DNA of 64,000 bases from Devosia sp. LC5 (GTDB lineage Bacteria > Pseudomonadota > Alphaproteobacteria > Rhizobiales > Devosiaceae), in NCBI RefSeq assembly GCF_000735585.1, contig NZ_JNNO01000043.1, forward strand, positions 150,101 through 214,100, written 5' to 3'. The translations under genes and the position numbers were made by a program. This document shows positions 21,055 through 30,203 of the stretch, in pieces. The number at the start of each line of letters is the position of its first letter. The stretch's first letter is position 1. The notes under the pieces are model-generated. The model ran no database searches, was not told the DNA's origin, and saw only the letters and a list, made by a program, of their open reading frames with translations.

Positions 21055-22368
21055 ATGGCTGACCTTTTCGCCGCAGACCCCAGTGAAACCGACCGCGCGC
21101 GCCCGCTTGCCGATCAATTGCGGCCGCGCTCGCTCGACGAGGTGATCGGCCAGAGCCATCTGCTCGGGCCGGAAGGGACTTTGCGCCGCATGATTGCCTC
21201 CGGCCGGCTGGGCTCCCTCATTCTGTGGGGACCGCCGGGTACCGGCAAGACCACGGTGGCGCGGCTCCTCGCCGACCAGATCGGCTATACGTTCGAGCAG
21301 ATTTCGGCGGTGTTTTCGGGTGTTGCCGATCTCAAGAAGGTCTTCGAGAAAGCGCGCTTCGAGCGGCTGTCCGGCCACCGCACGCTGCTGTTTGTCGATG
21401 AGATCCATCGTTTCAACCGGGCACAACAGGATGGCTTCCTGCCGGTGATGGAAGACGGCACCGTCGTGCTGGTGGGGGCGACGACCGAAAACCCATCCTT
21501 CGAGCTCAACGCGGCCTTGCTGTCGCGCAGCCAGGTGTTGCGCTTTGAGTCGCTGTCACTGGACGATCTGGAGAAGCTGGTTGTGCGGGCGGAGGAACTG
21601 ACCGGCGCGGCGCTGCCGCTCAATGACGAGGCTCGCCACACGCTGCTGACGCTGGCCGACGGCGACGGCCGCGCCTTGCTGGGCCTCGTCGAGGAAGTGC
21701 TGGCCTCGGCCAGGGAAGGCGAAATTCTCGACGCCGCTACTATGCTGACAGTGATCCAGCGCCGTGCGCCGATCTATGACAAGGCGCAGGACGGGCACTA
21801 CAATCTGATTTCGGCGCTGCACAAGACGGTGCGCGGTTCCGATCCCGATGCGGCGCTGTATTATTTTGCCCGTATGCTCGACGCTGGCGAAGACCCTCTG
21901 TTTCTCGCCCGGCGATTGATCCGCATGGCTGTGGAAGATATTGGCCTCGCCGACCCGCAGGCGCTGCCGCAAGCCGTTGCCGGACGCGATGCCTATCAGA
22001 TGCTGGGTTCGCCCGAGGGCGAACTGGCCCTGGCGCAGGTTGTCGTCTATCTGGCCCTGGCGCCCAAATCCAACGCTGTCTATACAGCCTTCAAGGGCGC
22101 CACGAGCGTGGCCAAATCCACCGGCTCGCCGACCCCGCCCATGGTCATTCTCAATGCCCCGACCAAACTGATGAAGACCTCGGGCTATGGCGACGGCTAC
22201 ATCTACGATCACGATACGCCCGAGGCATTTTCGGGTCAGGAATATTTCCCGGAGAAGATCGGCCGGCAGAAATTCTATGAGCCGGTCGAACGCGGTTTTG
22301 AGCGCGATCTGCGCAAGCGGCTCGACTATTTCGAGCGGCTGAGAGCGGACAAGAAGCGCGAGGAATAA
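21055..22368 (+). CDS. rarA: Replication-associated recombination protein A (RarA/MgsA)
   Basis: The ATG at 21055 gives 437 residues beginning MADLFAADPSETDRARPLADQLRP, the standard RarA N-terminus; an upstream in-frame start at 20995 is less likely. It is a AAA+ clamp-loader-like ATPase: Walker A WGPPGTGKTT at 58-67, Walker B LLFVDEIHRFN, then VGATTENPSF and the C-terminal tetramerisation domain (YAEGVYTAFK-like LAPKSNAVYTAFKGA). It acts at stalled replication forks. It heads a close run with crcB, rluC, a HAD gene and an ATP12 gene. Confidence 0.96.
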   Translation: MADLFAADPSETDRARPLADQLRPRSLDEVIGQSHLLGPEGTLRRMIASGRLGSLILWGPPGTGKTTVARLLADQIGYTFEQISAVFSGVADLKKVFEKARFERLSGHRTLLFVDEIHRFNRAQQDGFLPVMEDGTVVLVGATTENPSFELNAALLSRSQVLRFESLSLDDLEKLVVRAEELTGAALPLNDEARHTLLTLADGDGRALLGLVEEVLASAREGEILDAATMLTVIQRRAPIYDKAQDGHYNLISALHKTVRGSDPDAALYYFARMLDAGEDPLFLARRLIRMAVEDIGLADPQALPQAVAGRDAYQMLGSPEGELALAQVVVYLALAPKSNAVYTAFKGATSVAKSTGSPTPPMVILNAPTKLMKTSGYGDGYIYDHDTPEAFSGQEYFPEKIGRQKFYEPVERGFERDLRKRLDYFERLRADKKREE

Positions 22369-22378
22369 GGTACGAATA

Positions 22379-22762
22379 ATGCAGAGTTTTCTCCTCGTCG
22401 GCCTTGGCGGCGCGATTGGCGCCATGTCTCGATACGGCGCCTCCATCGTCGTGGGACGTGTCTGGCCGCATGCCTTTCCGCTCGGCACGATGCTGATCAA
22501 CATTGCCGGCTCCATTGCCATGGGCCTGTTCATCGGCCTTCTGGCGCGCACCCTGCCACCCTGGGCGCCTGAGGCGCGCCTGTTCGTCGCCGTGGGTATA
22601 TTGGGCGGTTTCACGACCTTTTCCTCCTTTTCGCTGGATACGATCGTGCTGTTTGAACGCGGCGAAATGGTACAAGCCGGGCTCTATGTGCTGTTGTCGG
22701 TTGTGGTTTGTCTCATTGGCCTTTATCTCGGGCTTTTGGTGACCAGAGGCAGCCCGGCATGA
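22379..22762 (+). CDS. crcB: Fluoride channel CrcB/Fluc
   Basis: The 127-residue protein has four hydrophobic segments and the Fluc motifs GGAIGAMSRYG, LGTMLINIAGS and GGFTTFSSFS. It exports fluoride as an antiparallel dimer. It follows rarA by ten nucleotides, and its TGA overlaps the ATG of the next gene. No fluoride riboswitch was recognised upstream; the gap to rarA is too short. Confidence 0.95.
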   Translation: MQSFLLVGLGGAIGAMSRYGASIVVGRVWPHAFPLGTMLINIAGSIAMGLFIGLLARTLPPWAPEARLFVAVGILGGFTTFSSFSLDTIVLFERGEMVQAGLYVLLSVVVCLIGLYLGLLVTRGSPA

Positions 22763-23745
22763 GTGCGGTACAACAGCGGCAGGTAAGCAGCGACGAAGAC
22801 GGGATGCGTCTTGATCGCTGGTTTGCGCAGAATTTTCCGCAGCTCGGTTTCGGGCGGCTGCAGAAGCTCATTCGCAATGGCGAAGTGCGGGTCGACAAGG
22901 GCCGTGTGCAGACCAGTACACGCCTTGCCGCCGGACAGACCGTGCGCATTCCACCGATCGATGATGCCGAAACGGTCAAGCCGGTGCGCGTCAATTCGGG
23001 CGATGCCCAATTCCTGCGTGACATCATCCTTTATGAGGACGAGGACATTTACGTCTTCAATAAGCCGCATGGCCTGGCTGTGCAGGGTGGCAGCGGCACG
23101 TTCCGCCATCTCGATGGCATGCTGAAAAGCCTGCCCAACAAGATCGGCGAGGCGCCGCGCCTGGTCCATCGCCTCGACCGCGACACCTCCGGTTGCCTGG
23201 TCGTCGCCAAGACGCAGTCGGCGGCCAGCCATTTTGGCGAAGTGTTCCGCTCGCGTTCGGCCAGGAAGATCTATTGGGCTGTGGTGGCGGGCAATCCCAA
23301 TCCGCGCCAGGGCGAAATCTCGTGTTTCCTCGCCAAGCAGGCGACGACCGATGGCGAGCAGATGGTGGTGGTCAAGAATGGCACGCCGGGCGCGCAGCAT
23401 TCGATGAGCTATTATTCGACCACCGATACGGCCAGTCGCCGCTTCGCCTGGGTCACGCTCAAGCCCGTAACCGGCCGCACGCACCAGTTGCGCGTGCATA
23501 TGGCCCAGCTCGGCACGCCAATCATTGGCGATCCGCGCTATTTCAATATCGAGAACTGGCAGGGCGCGCCCGGCCTGGGCGAGGGGCTGCAGCTGCATGC
23601 CCGGCGCATTGCCCTACCACTACGCAATGGCAAGCGGCTGGACGTGTCCGCGCCGCTGCCCCCGCATATGCGCGAGAGCTTTGATGCCTTGGGGTTCGAT
23701 CCCGACCGGTTCGATGTCAGCAAGGACCCGGAGGACGGCGCATGA
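22759..23745 (+). CDS. rluC: RluC/RluD-family 23S rRNA pseudouridine synthase
   Basis: The ATG at 22759, overlapping the crcB stop (ATGA), gives 328 residues. An S4 RNA-binding domain (RLQKLIRNGEVRVDKGRVQ) spans about 15-75, followed by the synthase domain with RLVHRLDRDTSG; Asp140 should be catalytic. The gap of about 65 residues between S4 domain and motif, and the length, fit RluC (U955/2504/2580), but RluD-like specificity cannot be excluded. It overlaps the following HAD gene by four bases. Confidence 0.9.
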   Translation: MSAVQQRQVSSDEDGMRLDRWFAQNFPQLGFGRLQKLIRNGEVRVDKGRVQTSTRLAAGQTVRIPPIDDAETVKPVRVNSGDAQFLRDIILYEDEDIYVFNKPHGLAVQGGSGTFRHLDGMLKSLPNKIGEAPRLVHRLDRDTSGCLVVAKTQSAASHFGEVFRSRSARKIYWAVVAGNPNPRQGEISCFLAKQATTDGEQMVVVKNGTPGAQHSMSYYSTTDTASRRFAWVTLKPVTGRTHQLRVHMAQLGTPIIGDPRYFNIENWQGAPGLGEGLQLHARRIALPLRNGKRLDVSAPLPPHMRESFDALGFDPDRFDVSKDPEDGA

Positions 23746-24404
23746 CGCTTGTCATGTTCGACATGGACGGCACGCTAATCGACACCCAGGCGCTGATCAC
23801 CGAGCACATGGCGACGACCTTTGCGGGGGCAGGGCTCGATGCGCCAAGCCCTGCCGAGTCGCGCCGCGTTATCGGGCTCTCGCTGCCGGTGGCCCTGGCG
23901 CGACTTGCCCGTACGGATGATCCGGTGCTTATCGACAAGCTGGTCGAGGACTATCGCAGCCACTATCGGGCTTCCGTGCTGACCCATAGCGACCGTGAAG
24001 GGCTGTTTCCCGGGGCTTTGGAGGCGCTACAGCGTCTGCAGCTATGGGATGGCATACGGTTGGGCATAGCCACAGGCAAGGGCCTCAACGGCGTCCATCG
24101 CATCACCGGCAACCACAATATCGCCGACTACTTCGTCACCTTGCAGACTCCGGACCACAACCCATCCAAGCCGCATCCGGGCATGCTGCTGCGCGCCATG
24201 GCGGAAACCGGGGCGCTGCCGCGCGAGACGGTGATGATCGGCGACACGACATTCGATATCGAAATGGGCAAGGCTGCCGGCGCCTGGGCCATTGGGGTGA
24301 GCTGGGGCTATCATGAGCCGGCCGAGTTGATTGCGGCCGGCGCCGATATCATGATCGACCGCTTCGACGAACTCGACGCGGCGATCCGCAAGGTTTTGGA
24401 GTAG
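23742..24404 (+). CDS. HAD-superfamily hydrolase, phosphoglycolate phosphatase-like
   Basis: The 220-residue product has HAD motif I FDMDGTLIDT (nucleophile Asp7), a helical cap (about 15-85), motif II in LGIATGKGLNG, and motif III/IV KPHPGML with MIGDTTFDIEMGKAAG. It likely removes phosphate from a small metabolite; the substrate is not evident. It overlaps the pseudouridine synthase gene (ATGA) and is followed after three bases by the ATP12 gene, a tightly coupled operon. Confidence 0.88.
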   Translation: MTLVMFDMDGTLIDTQALITEHMATTFAGAGLDAPSPAESRRVIGLSLPVALARLARTDDPVLIDKLVEDYRSHYRASVLTHSDREGLFPGALEALQRLQLWDGIRLGIATGKGLNGVHRITGNHNIADYFVTLQTPDHNPSKPHPGMLLRAMAETGALPRETVMIGDTTFDIEMGKAAGAWAIGVSWGYHEPAELIAAGADIMIDRFDELDAAIRKVLE

Positions 24405-24407
24405 GCC

Positions 24408-25187
24408 ATGCGCGACCAGCTGGAAGATGCCCACAAGCACATCGACGACGGCTATGGCCGGGCGCAGCATGCCAATCGGGTGGAACTGCCCAAGCGGTTC
24501 TACAAGGATGTTGGTGTAGCGCCGGTCGATGGCGGCTTCGCCGTCACGCTGGATGGGCGGCAGGTGCACACGCCCGGCAAGAAAATTCCGGTCGTAGTGC
24601 CCGCGGCAGCCATTGCCACTACCATGGCGGAAGAATGGGCCGCGCAGGCAGAGTTCATCAACCCGGCGACCATGCCCATGGTGAGGTTGATCAATTCGGC
24701 GGTGGAAAGCGGGAACGAAACCATCCCCGCCTTCCGCCAGGAGATCGTCAAGTTCGCCGCCAGCGATCTGATGCTCTATCGCGCCGATGCGCCGCAGGAA
24801 TTGGTCAGCGAACAGGAACTGGTGTGGGACAACGCGCTGGTTAAGCTCGCGCGGCACTTCGGCGTGCGGTTCCAGCCCACGATCGGCATTATCCATCAGG
24901 CGCAGCCGCAGGCGAGCCTGGACCGTCTTGCCGAGACGCTGGATGGCGAAAATCTCTTTGTCCTCACCGCACTCGTCAACATAACGGGGCTCACGGGATC
25001 GGGGCTGCTGGCCATCGGGCTGTGGCACCGGCTGTTTAGCGCCGACGAGGTGTGGCAGGCGGCGCATGTCGACGAGGATTATCAGATCGGCCTATGGGGC
25101 CAGGACGAGGAAGCGGCAGCCCGCCGGGCACAACGGCGGGTCGAATTCGACACTGCCGTGGCCGTGCTGGACGCGTTGCGGGCCTAG
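24408..25187 (+). CDS. ATP12-family F1-ATPase assembly chaperone
   Basis: The 259-residue product matches the ATP12 family: FYKDVGVAPVDGGFAVTLDGRQVHTPGK near the start, then AEEWAAQAEFINPATMPM and SDLMLYRADAPQELV. In mitochondria ATP12 chaperones the F1 alpha subunit; alphaproteobacterial homologues are the ancestors. It ends the rarA-crcB-rluC-HAD run. Its stop shares a CTAG with the convergent DHPS-like gene. Confidence 0.93.
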   Translation: MRDQLEDAHKHIDDGYGRAQHANRVELPKRFYKDVGVAPVDGGFAVTLDGRQVHTPGKKIPVVVPAAAIATTMAEEWAAQAEFINPATMPMVRLINSAVESGNETIPAFRQEIVKFAASDLMLYRADAPQELVSEQELVWDNALVKLARHFGVRFQPTIGIIHQAQPQASLDRLAETLDGENLFVLTALVNITGLTGSGLLAIGLWHRLFSADEVWQAAHVDEDYQIGLWGQDEEAAARRAQRRVEFDTAVAVLDALRA

Positions 25188-25540
25188 ATAGCTCGGGGCT
25201 TGCCGGCAATTTCGGCCCCATGCAGAGCGATAATTTCGGCCATCTCCGCCGCTTCCTCACCCTCCAGCGGGCATACAAGGGTCGCGCCTGCTTCGATGGC
25301 CTGGTCGACCACCAAAGCCCGGCGGCTGGCTATGGCGATTGGCGCGGCGATCCCCGCATCGATTAACGCCTCGATGGCCGGAACAATGCAGTCCAGTTCG
25401 CGCTGAACGCTGGCCGTGTCCTCGCTCGCCAATTCAATGATTTCGGCCCCGCCCGCCAGTGCCGCCCGGGCGCGGGACAGGACATCGACCCCGGTGACGA
25501 CACGGGCAATGACGGGCGGTCTGAATGCGGAAGCGGGCAT
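25184..25540 (-). CDS. Small DHPS-fold-like protein at the end of the sulfate operon
   Basis: The 118-residue product resembles the central part of dihydropteroate synthase: SRARAALAGGAEIIELASE, a PAIEALIDAG helix, a strand PIAIASR where DHPS has a substrate-binding ISIDT, and VVDQAIEAGATLV. The catalytic signatures of true DHPS are missing, so it cannot be a working synthase. It follows cysW by 26 nt on the same strand, where cysA is often found, so it is probably cotranscribed with the transporter. The assignment is by eye. Confidence 0.55.
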   Translation of the reverse strand: MPASAFRPPVIARVVTGVDVLSRARAALAGGAEIIELASEDTASVQRELDCIVPAIEALIDAGIAAPIAIASRRALVVDQAIEAGATLVCPLEGEEAAEMAEIIALHGAEIAGKPRAI

Positions 25541-25566
25541 GCCGAGAGCCTACCGGCCCACCGCCA

Positions 25567-26382
25567 TCATTGCCAGCCGCGAGATTCCAGCGTCGACTTC
25601 AAAATCAGCGTCACCACGGCGATCAGGGCGAGCGTCGATGACGCCGCGAAAGCCCCGGTGACGTTGAAATCGTTGAACAGCTGGCTGATCTGCAGGGGCA
25701 GGGTGTTGGTCTGGCCGCGGATGGAACCGGAGACGACCGAGACGGCGCCGAATTCGCCCATCACCCGGGCATTGGTGAGTACTGCACCATAGACGATGGC
25801 CCAGCGGATATTGGGCAGGGTGACGAAGCGGAACATCTGCCAGCCATTGGCGCCGAGCGAGAGCGCGGCTTCCTCGTCCTCGGTGCCTTGCTGCTGCATG
25901 AGCGGGATGAGTTCGCGGGCCACGAAAGGCGCAGTGACAAACAGGCTGACCAGGATGATTGCCGTGACGGTGAACATGAGCTGAATGCCCATGCCCTGCA
26001 GCACCGGGCCGAGCAGGCCCTGGCCGCCATAGAGGAAGAGATAGACCACGCCGGCAACGATGGGACTGACCGCGGCAGGTAGCTCGATGACGGTGATGAC
26101 CAACTGGCGTCCGCGAAACCGAAACCGGGTGGCCAGCCAGGCCACGCAAATGCCGATGACGATATTGATCGGCACGACGATGACCGCCGTGAGCACGGTG
26201 AGGCCGATGGCGTGCAGCGTGGTCCGTTCTAGGATATTGGCGAAATAGACACCGACGCCCTCGCGCAGCGCGTAGGCGAAGATAAGCGCAATCGGCACCA
26301 CCAGGATCAGCGCCGAGAGGACCACGGCGAGGCCGATCAGGGTGATTTCGGCGGGGGATCGGGTGTGGACGCGCGTCGTCAT
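25567..26382 (-). CDS. cysW: Sulfate/thiosulfate ABC transporter permease CysW
   Basis: The 271-residue protein has about six membrane spans and the permease EAA loop (EEAALSLGANGWQMFRFVTLP region), then NARVMGEFGAVSVVSGSIRG, which identifies CysW. It forms the channel with CysT for sulfate uptake into the cytosol. The gene starts two bases after the cysT stop. No cysA is present in the operon. Confidence 0.95.
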   Translation of the reverse strand: MTTRVHTRSPAEITLIGLAVVLSALILVVPIALIFAYALREGVGVYFANILERTTLHAIGLTVLTAVIVVPINIVIGICVAWLATRFRFRGRQLVITVIELPAAVSPIVAGVVYLFLYGGQGLLGPVLQGMGIQLMFTVTAIILVSLFVTAPFVARELIPLMQQQGTEDEEAALSLGANGWQMFRFVTLPNIRWAIVYGAVLTNARVMGEFGAVSVVSGSIRGQTNTLPLQISQLFNDFNVTGAFAASSTLALIAVVTLILKSTLESRGWQ

Positions 26383-26384
26383 GG

Positions 26385-27221
26385 TCAGGTGCTCCGGTCC
26401 GCGTAGCGGACTTGCCAGGACTGCAGCGTATTGGTGGCGAGCAGGGTGAGGAAGGCGGCGAGGAGGAGGACGAAGGCCAGGGCCGCCGCGCCTTCATAAC
26501 TGTATTCATCGAGGCGGATGAAGATCAGCAGCGAGACGATTTCCGTCAGGCCGGGCAGGTTGCCCGCGATGAACACGACTGCGCCAAATTCGCCTAGCGA
26601 ACGGGCAAAGGACAGCACACAGCCGGTCATGAAGGCCGGCAGGATGGTGGGCCAGATAACGCGGGCAAAGACTTGCCAGCCGGTGGCGCCCAACGTCTTG
26701 GCGGCTTCCTCATAGCCTGCCTCCACGTCTTCGAGGACCGGCTGGATGGTGCGGACGACGAAGGGAATGGAGGTAAAGCTCATGGCAATGATAATGCCGA
26801 GCTGGGTGTAATTGACCTTGAAGCCAATGGGCTCGAGCAATTGGCCATACCAGCCGGTTTGCGCGAACAGTGTTACGAGGACGAGGCCGGCAACTGCGGT
26901 GGGCAGGGCGAAGGGCAGATCGACCAGCGCGTCGAGCAGGCGCTTGCCGGGGAAGCTGTAGCGGGTGAGCACCCAGGCAAGCAGCAGGCCGAAAAAGCCA
27001 TTGAAAACAGTGGCGGCAAGGGCCGAGCTGAAGGTAATGCGATAGGCGGCCAGCGAGCGGTTGGACGCGACGATGCGCCAGAATTCTGGCCAGCCCATGC
27101 CGCCCACCTTGAGCAACATGGCCAGCAGCGGCAGCACGATGATAATCGTCAGATAGAGCATGGAGACGCCCAGCGTCAGCCCGAAGCCGGGCAGGAGGTG
27201 CTTGCTGCGTCGCGATGCCAT
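26385..27221 (-). CDS. cysT: Sulfate/thiosulfate ABC transporter permease CysT
   Basis: The 278-residue permease has about six spans and the EAA loop EEAAKTLGATGWQVFARVIWP region, followed by SFARSLGEFGAVVFIAGNLP, as in CysT/CysU. It pairs with CysW. It lies 69 nt after the binding-protein gene on the same strand. The start ATG at 27221 is preceded by AAGGACC. Confidence 0.95.
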   Translation of the reverse strand: MASRRSKHLLPGFGLTLGVSMLYLTIIIVLPLLAMLLKVGGMGWPEFWRIVASNRSLAAYRITFSSALAATVFNGFFGLLLAWVLTRYSFPGKRLLDALVDLPFALPTAVAGLVLVTLFAQTGWYGQLLEPIGFKVNYTQLGIIIAMSFTSIPFVVRTIQPVLEDVEAGYEEAAKTLGATGWQVFARVIWPTILPAFMTGCVLSFARSLGEFGAVVFIAGNLPGLTEIVSLLIFIRLDEYSYEGAAALAFVLLLAAFLTLLATNTLQSWQVRYADRST

Positions 27222-27290
27222 CTTGGTCCTTCAAATGGTTTTGGCGTGGCAGAGGCCACGCCAGGATTTTGTGCTGGTGCGCGGCGGTGC

Positions 27291-28274
27291 CTACTGGTTC
27301 AAGAACACCTTGTCGAGCAGGCCACCATCGGCGAAATGCTCTTCGCTGACCTTTTCCCAGCCACCGAAAGCGTCTTCCACAGTGACGAGGCGAACGGCGG
27401 GAAAGTCGGCGGCGTGGGCAGCGGCGACGGTCTCGTCATTGACGCGGTGGAAGTTGGCGGCGGCGACTTCCTGGCCTTCGGGTGTGAAGAGGAAATCGAG
27501 ATAGGCCTTGGCCACCTCACGGCTGCCGCGGCTATCGACGACCTTGTCGACGATAGCGACCGGGAATTCGGACAGGAAGCTGACCGAGGGGATCACGGCT
27601 TCATATTTGTCGGCACCGAGCTGCTTACGCACGGCAAGCACTTCGGCCTCGAAAGTCACCAGCACGTCGCCAAGCTGGCGCTCGGCAAAGGCGGTGGTGG
27701 CGGCGCGCCCGCCGGTTTCAAAGACTGGAACGTTGTTGAACAGCTTGGTGAGGAAGGCCTCGATCTGGGCCTCGTCGCCAGCATATTCCTCCGTCGCCCA
27801 GGCGCGGGCCGCAAGGTAGGTGTAACGGCCATTGCCGGAGGTCTTGGGATTGGGAAAAATCACCTGCACGCCATCGGCGGCCAGATCGCCCCAGTCACTG
27901 ATACCTTTGGGATTGCCGGCGCGCACGAGAAATGCGGGGAAGGAGTAGAACGGGGCCGCATTGTTGGGAAACTGAGTGGCCCAATCGGCAGAGACGGCGC
28001 CGCCTTCGACGAGCTTGTCGATGTCGGTCACCTGGTTGAAGGTTACCACATCGGCGGCCAGACCCTCCAGAATGGCGCGGGCCTGGGTGGAGGTGCCGGC
28101 ATGGGATTGGTTGACAGTTACCGTCGCGCCCGACGCCGCATAGGCCGCATTCTCGGCCTCGAACAGCTCGCGCGCAATGTCGTAGGACGCGTTGAGGATG
28201 TCGGTGGGCTGGGCGAAGGCAGCGGGGGTGCCAAGTCCGAAGGCCAGGATGGCGGTGGCAAGAAACTTGTTCAT
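27291..28274 (-). CDS. Periplasmic sulfate-binding protein
   Basis: The ATG at 28274 gives 327 residues beginning with a signal peptide (MNKFLATAILAFGLGTPAAFA); an upstream in-frame start at 28313 adds 13 residues before it. Family motifs are ILNASYDIARELFE, SHAGTSTQARAI, VVTFNQVTDID and PNPKTSGNGRYTYLAA, typical of Sbp/CysP proteins. It captures sulfate (possibly thiosulfate) for CysT/CysW. It is the first gene of the operon, with its promoter expected in 28275-28540. Confidence 0.93.
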   Translation of the reverse strand: MNKFLATAILAFGLGTPAAFAQPTDILNASYDIARELFEAENAAYAASGATVTVNQSHAGTSTQARAILEGLAADVVTFNQVTDIDKLVEGGAVSADWATQFPNNAAPFYSFPAFLVRAGNPKGISDWGDLAADGVQVIFPNPKTSGNGRYTYLAARAWATEEYAGDEAQIEAFLTKLFNNVPVFETGGRAATTAFAERQLGDVLVTFEAEVLAVRKQLGADKYEAVIPSVSFLSEFPVAIVDKVVDSRGSREVAKAYLDFLFTPEGQEVAAANFHRVNDETVAAAHAADFPAVRLVTVEDAFGGWEKVSEEHFADGGLLDKVFLNQ

Positions 28275-28455
28275 GTGACGCTGAAACTCCGAAGACGCGT
28301 ACTCGTTGGGCATTCTGATGCAATGGACACGCTCGCGGCGTCAAAGGCTAAAGTCTTGGTTTGGATGAGTAATTTATAGAGCTGATCCGAAGGGCAAAGA
28401 CGTTGCGCCGCGATGGCCGGCGGCGCGATAACGTTCCGGAACGCTCCCGGTAGGC

Positions 28456-28491
28456 CCATCCTCAGCTTGTCGAAGGACGAGGTCGTGGCAC
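28456..28491 (+). repeat. Half copy of the dispersed palindromic repeat
   Basis: The sequence around TGTCGAAGGACGAGGT closely matches the left arm of the inverted repeat at 39539-39569, including the downstream GTGGCAC. It lies in intergenic DNA upstream of the sulfate operon. Similar CATCCTGAG-GTCGAAGGACGAGG elements are common between genes of alphaproteobacteria (recalled, not searched). Confidence 0.7.
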
Positions 28492-28542
28492 ACCTGCCTG
28501 GAGTGTGTACGGGGTGCTGCGGTGGGTGGTCACTGGACATAG

Positions 28543-28569
28543 AAAAAGACCGCCCGATCAGGAGCGGCC
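28543..28569 (-). terminator. Intrinsic terminator of rimO
   Basis: On the minus strand GGCCGCTC pairs with GGGCGGTC (two G-T wobbles) around a six-base loop, followed by five T. It lies 38 nt past the rimO stop. Confidence 0.8.
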
Positions 28570-28606
28570 TTCTGCATTTGAATCCGAAAACCAGCGTAAC
28601 CCGCTG

Positions 28607-29938
28607 CTAGTTCAGCGCTTTCGCCGGCTCTGCGAACAGATCATACTCATCGCTACCGGTAACCGTTACCGAAACCATGTCGCCGATCTTGATGCCGTCG
28701 GCCTTGGATACGATGACCTGGCCGTCAATGTCCGGGGCGTCCCACTTGGAGCGGGCGATGACACGGTTATTGTCAGGGTCGACATCGTCGACCAGCACGT
28801 CAATGGTGCGGCCGACTTTTTTGGCGAGCTGGCCGGCCGAGACATTCTGCGCCACTTCCATCAGTCGCTCCCAGCGATCCTGCGCCACGTCGTCCGGCAC
28901 GATACCGTCGAGTTCGTTGGCTGGAGCGCCAGTAACGGGTTCGTATTTGAAGCAGCCGGCGCGGTCGATCTCGGCTTCCTCGATGAAGTCGAGCATCATC
29001 TCGAAATCGTCCTCGGTCTCGCCGGGAAAGCCGACGATGAAGTTGGAACGCACAGTCAGATCAGGGACTTGGCGCTTCCAGTCGAGAATACGATTCAACG
29101 TCTTTTCCTGATGCGCCGGGCGCCGCATGGCCTTGAGCACCTTGGGGGAGGCGTGCTGGAAAGGAATATCCAGATAGGGCAGGACCAGGCCTTCGGCCAT
29201 CAGTTCCATCACTGCGTCGACATGCGGGTAGGGGTACACATAGTGCAGGCGCACCCAAGCGCCGAGTTGGCCCAGTTCCTTGGCCAGATCATAGAACTTG
29301 GCCTTGACCGGGCGGCCGCGGTAATTGCTCTCGGCATATTTGATATCGACGCCATAGGCGCTGGTGTCCTGGGAGATGACCAGCAGTTCCTTGACGCCGC
29401 CACGGATCAGGCCCTCGGCCTCGCCCAGAATGCCGGCGGCGGGGCGGGAGGCCAGGTCGCCACGAATCTGGGGGATGATGCAGAAGGAGCAACGATTGTT
29501 GCAGCCTTCGGAAATCTTCAGATACGCGTAATGGCGCGGGGTGAGCTTGAGGCCCTGTTCGGGAACAAGGTCGATGAACTTGTTCGGCACGGGCGGCAGA
29601 TGCTCGTGCACCGCGCTGACCACATTCTCGTATTGATGCGGGCCGGAAATGGCGAGCACCGAGGGATGGGTCTTGCGGATCAGCTCTTCCTCGACACCCA
29701 GGCACCCGGTGACGATGACGCGGCCGTTCTCGTTGAGGGCTTCGCCGATAGCTTCGAGCGATTCCTGCTTGGCGGAATCAAGGAAGCCGCAGGTATTGAC
29801 CAGCACGATATCGGCACCGGCATAGTCGCGCGAAAACGAATAGCCCTGCGAGCGCAGGGTGGACATGATGCGCTCGCTGTCGACGAGGGCTTTGGGGCAG
29901 CCGAGGCTGACGAGGCCAATTTTTGGCGCTTGGCTCAT
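28607..29938 (-). CDS. rimO: Ribosomal protein S12 methylthiotransferase RimO
   Basis: The ATG at 29938 gives 443 residues beginning [20 protein letters not shown]. The first cluster cysteines are Cys14, Cys50 and Cys79; the radical-SAM CxxxCxxC is Cys146, Cys150 and Cys153 ([10 protein letters not shown]). A TRAM domain ends the protein. RimO adds a methylthio group to an Asp of S12. Alternative in-frame starts at 29980 and 30061 give a non-conserved extension. No good ribosome binding site is seen at any of them. A terminator follows. Confidence 0.95.
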   Translation of the reverse strand: MSQAPKIGLVSLGCPKALVDSERIMSTLRSQGYSFSRDYAGADIVLVNTCGFLDSAKQESLEAIGEALNENGRVIVTGCLGVEEELIRKTHPSVLAISGPHQYENVVSAVHEHLPPVPNKFIDLVPEQGLKLTPRHYAYLKISEGCNNRCSFCIIPQIRGDLASRPAAGILGEAEGLIRGGVKELLVISQDTSAYGVDIKYAESNYRGRPVKAKFYDLAKELGQLGAWVRLHYVYPYPHVDAVMELMAEGLVLPYLDIPFQHASPKVLKAMRRPAHQEKTLNRILDWKRQVPDLTVRSNFIVGFPGETEDDFEMMLDFIEEAEIDRAGCFKYEPVTGAPANELDGIVPDDVAQDRWERLMEVAQNVSAGQLAKKVGRTIDVLVDDVDPDNNRVIARSKWDAPDIDGQVIVSKADGIKIGDMVSVTVTGSDEYDLFAEPAKALN

Positions 29939-30203
29939 GTGAGCAGGATTTCCAATGCGTGGATTTGTTGGGCGCGTCATATAGAAAGTTTGACGGTTAC
30001 GCAATGTGACCGTCCCTCGCCTCGCGCGGGGCTGACCTGCCCATGATGGCGAACACGGCATCTTGAACGCGCGAAAAGGTGAACAGTGCGTCCGGTATTG
30101 TTCGGGTTTTCGCTTGCAAGCGGTTGAGTTAGTGGAGAATTTGCCTAAGCGTCACCGGGATTCCCTCCCTGCGCAGCATTCCAACGCTCACAAGGAAATC
30201 TGA

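Larger units (their letters stand above)
28275..28606. other. 332-bp intergenic region between the sulfate-binding protein gene and rimO
   Basis: This stretch should hold the promoter of the minus-strand sulfate operon (no confident -35/-10 pair found), a single half copy of the dispersed palindromic repeat (28456-28491), and the rimO terminator (28543-28569). No ORF with coding character was seen. Confidence 0.6.

Noticed and set aside
22369..22378. Fluoride riboswitch before crcB
   Set aside because: Only ten bases separate rarA and crcB, too few for the riboswitch.
26673..28379. 568-codon open frame on + opposite the sulfate transporter genes
   Set aside because: Spans three gene ends and has no recognisable domain.
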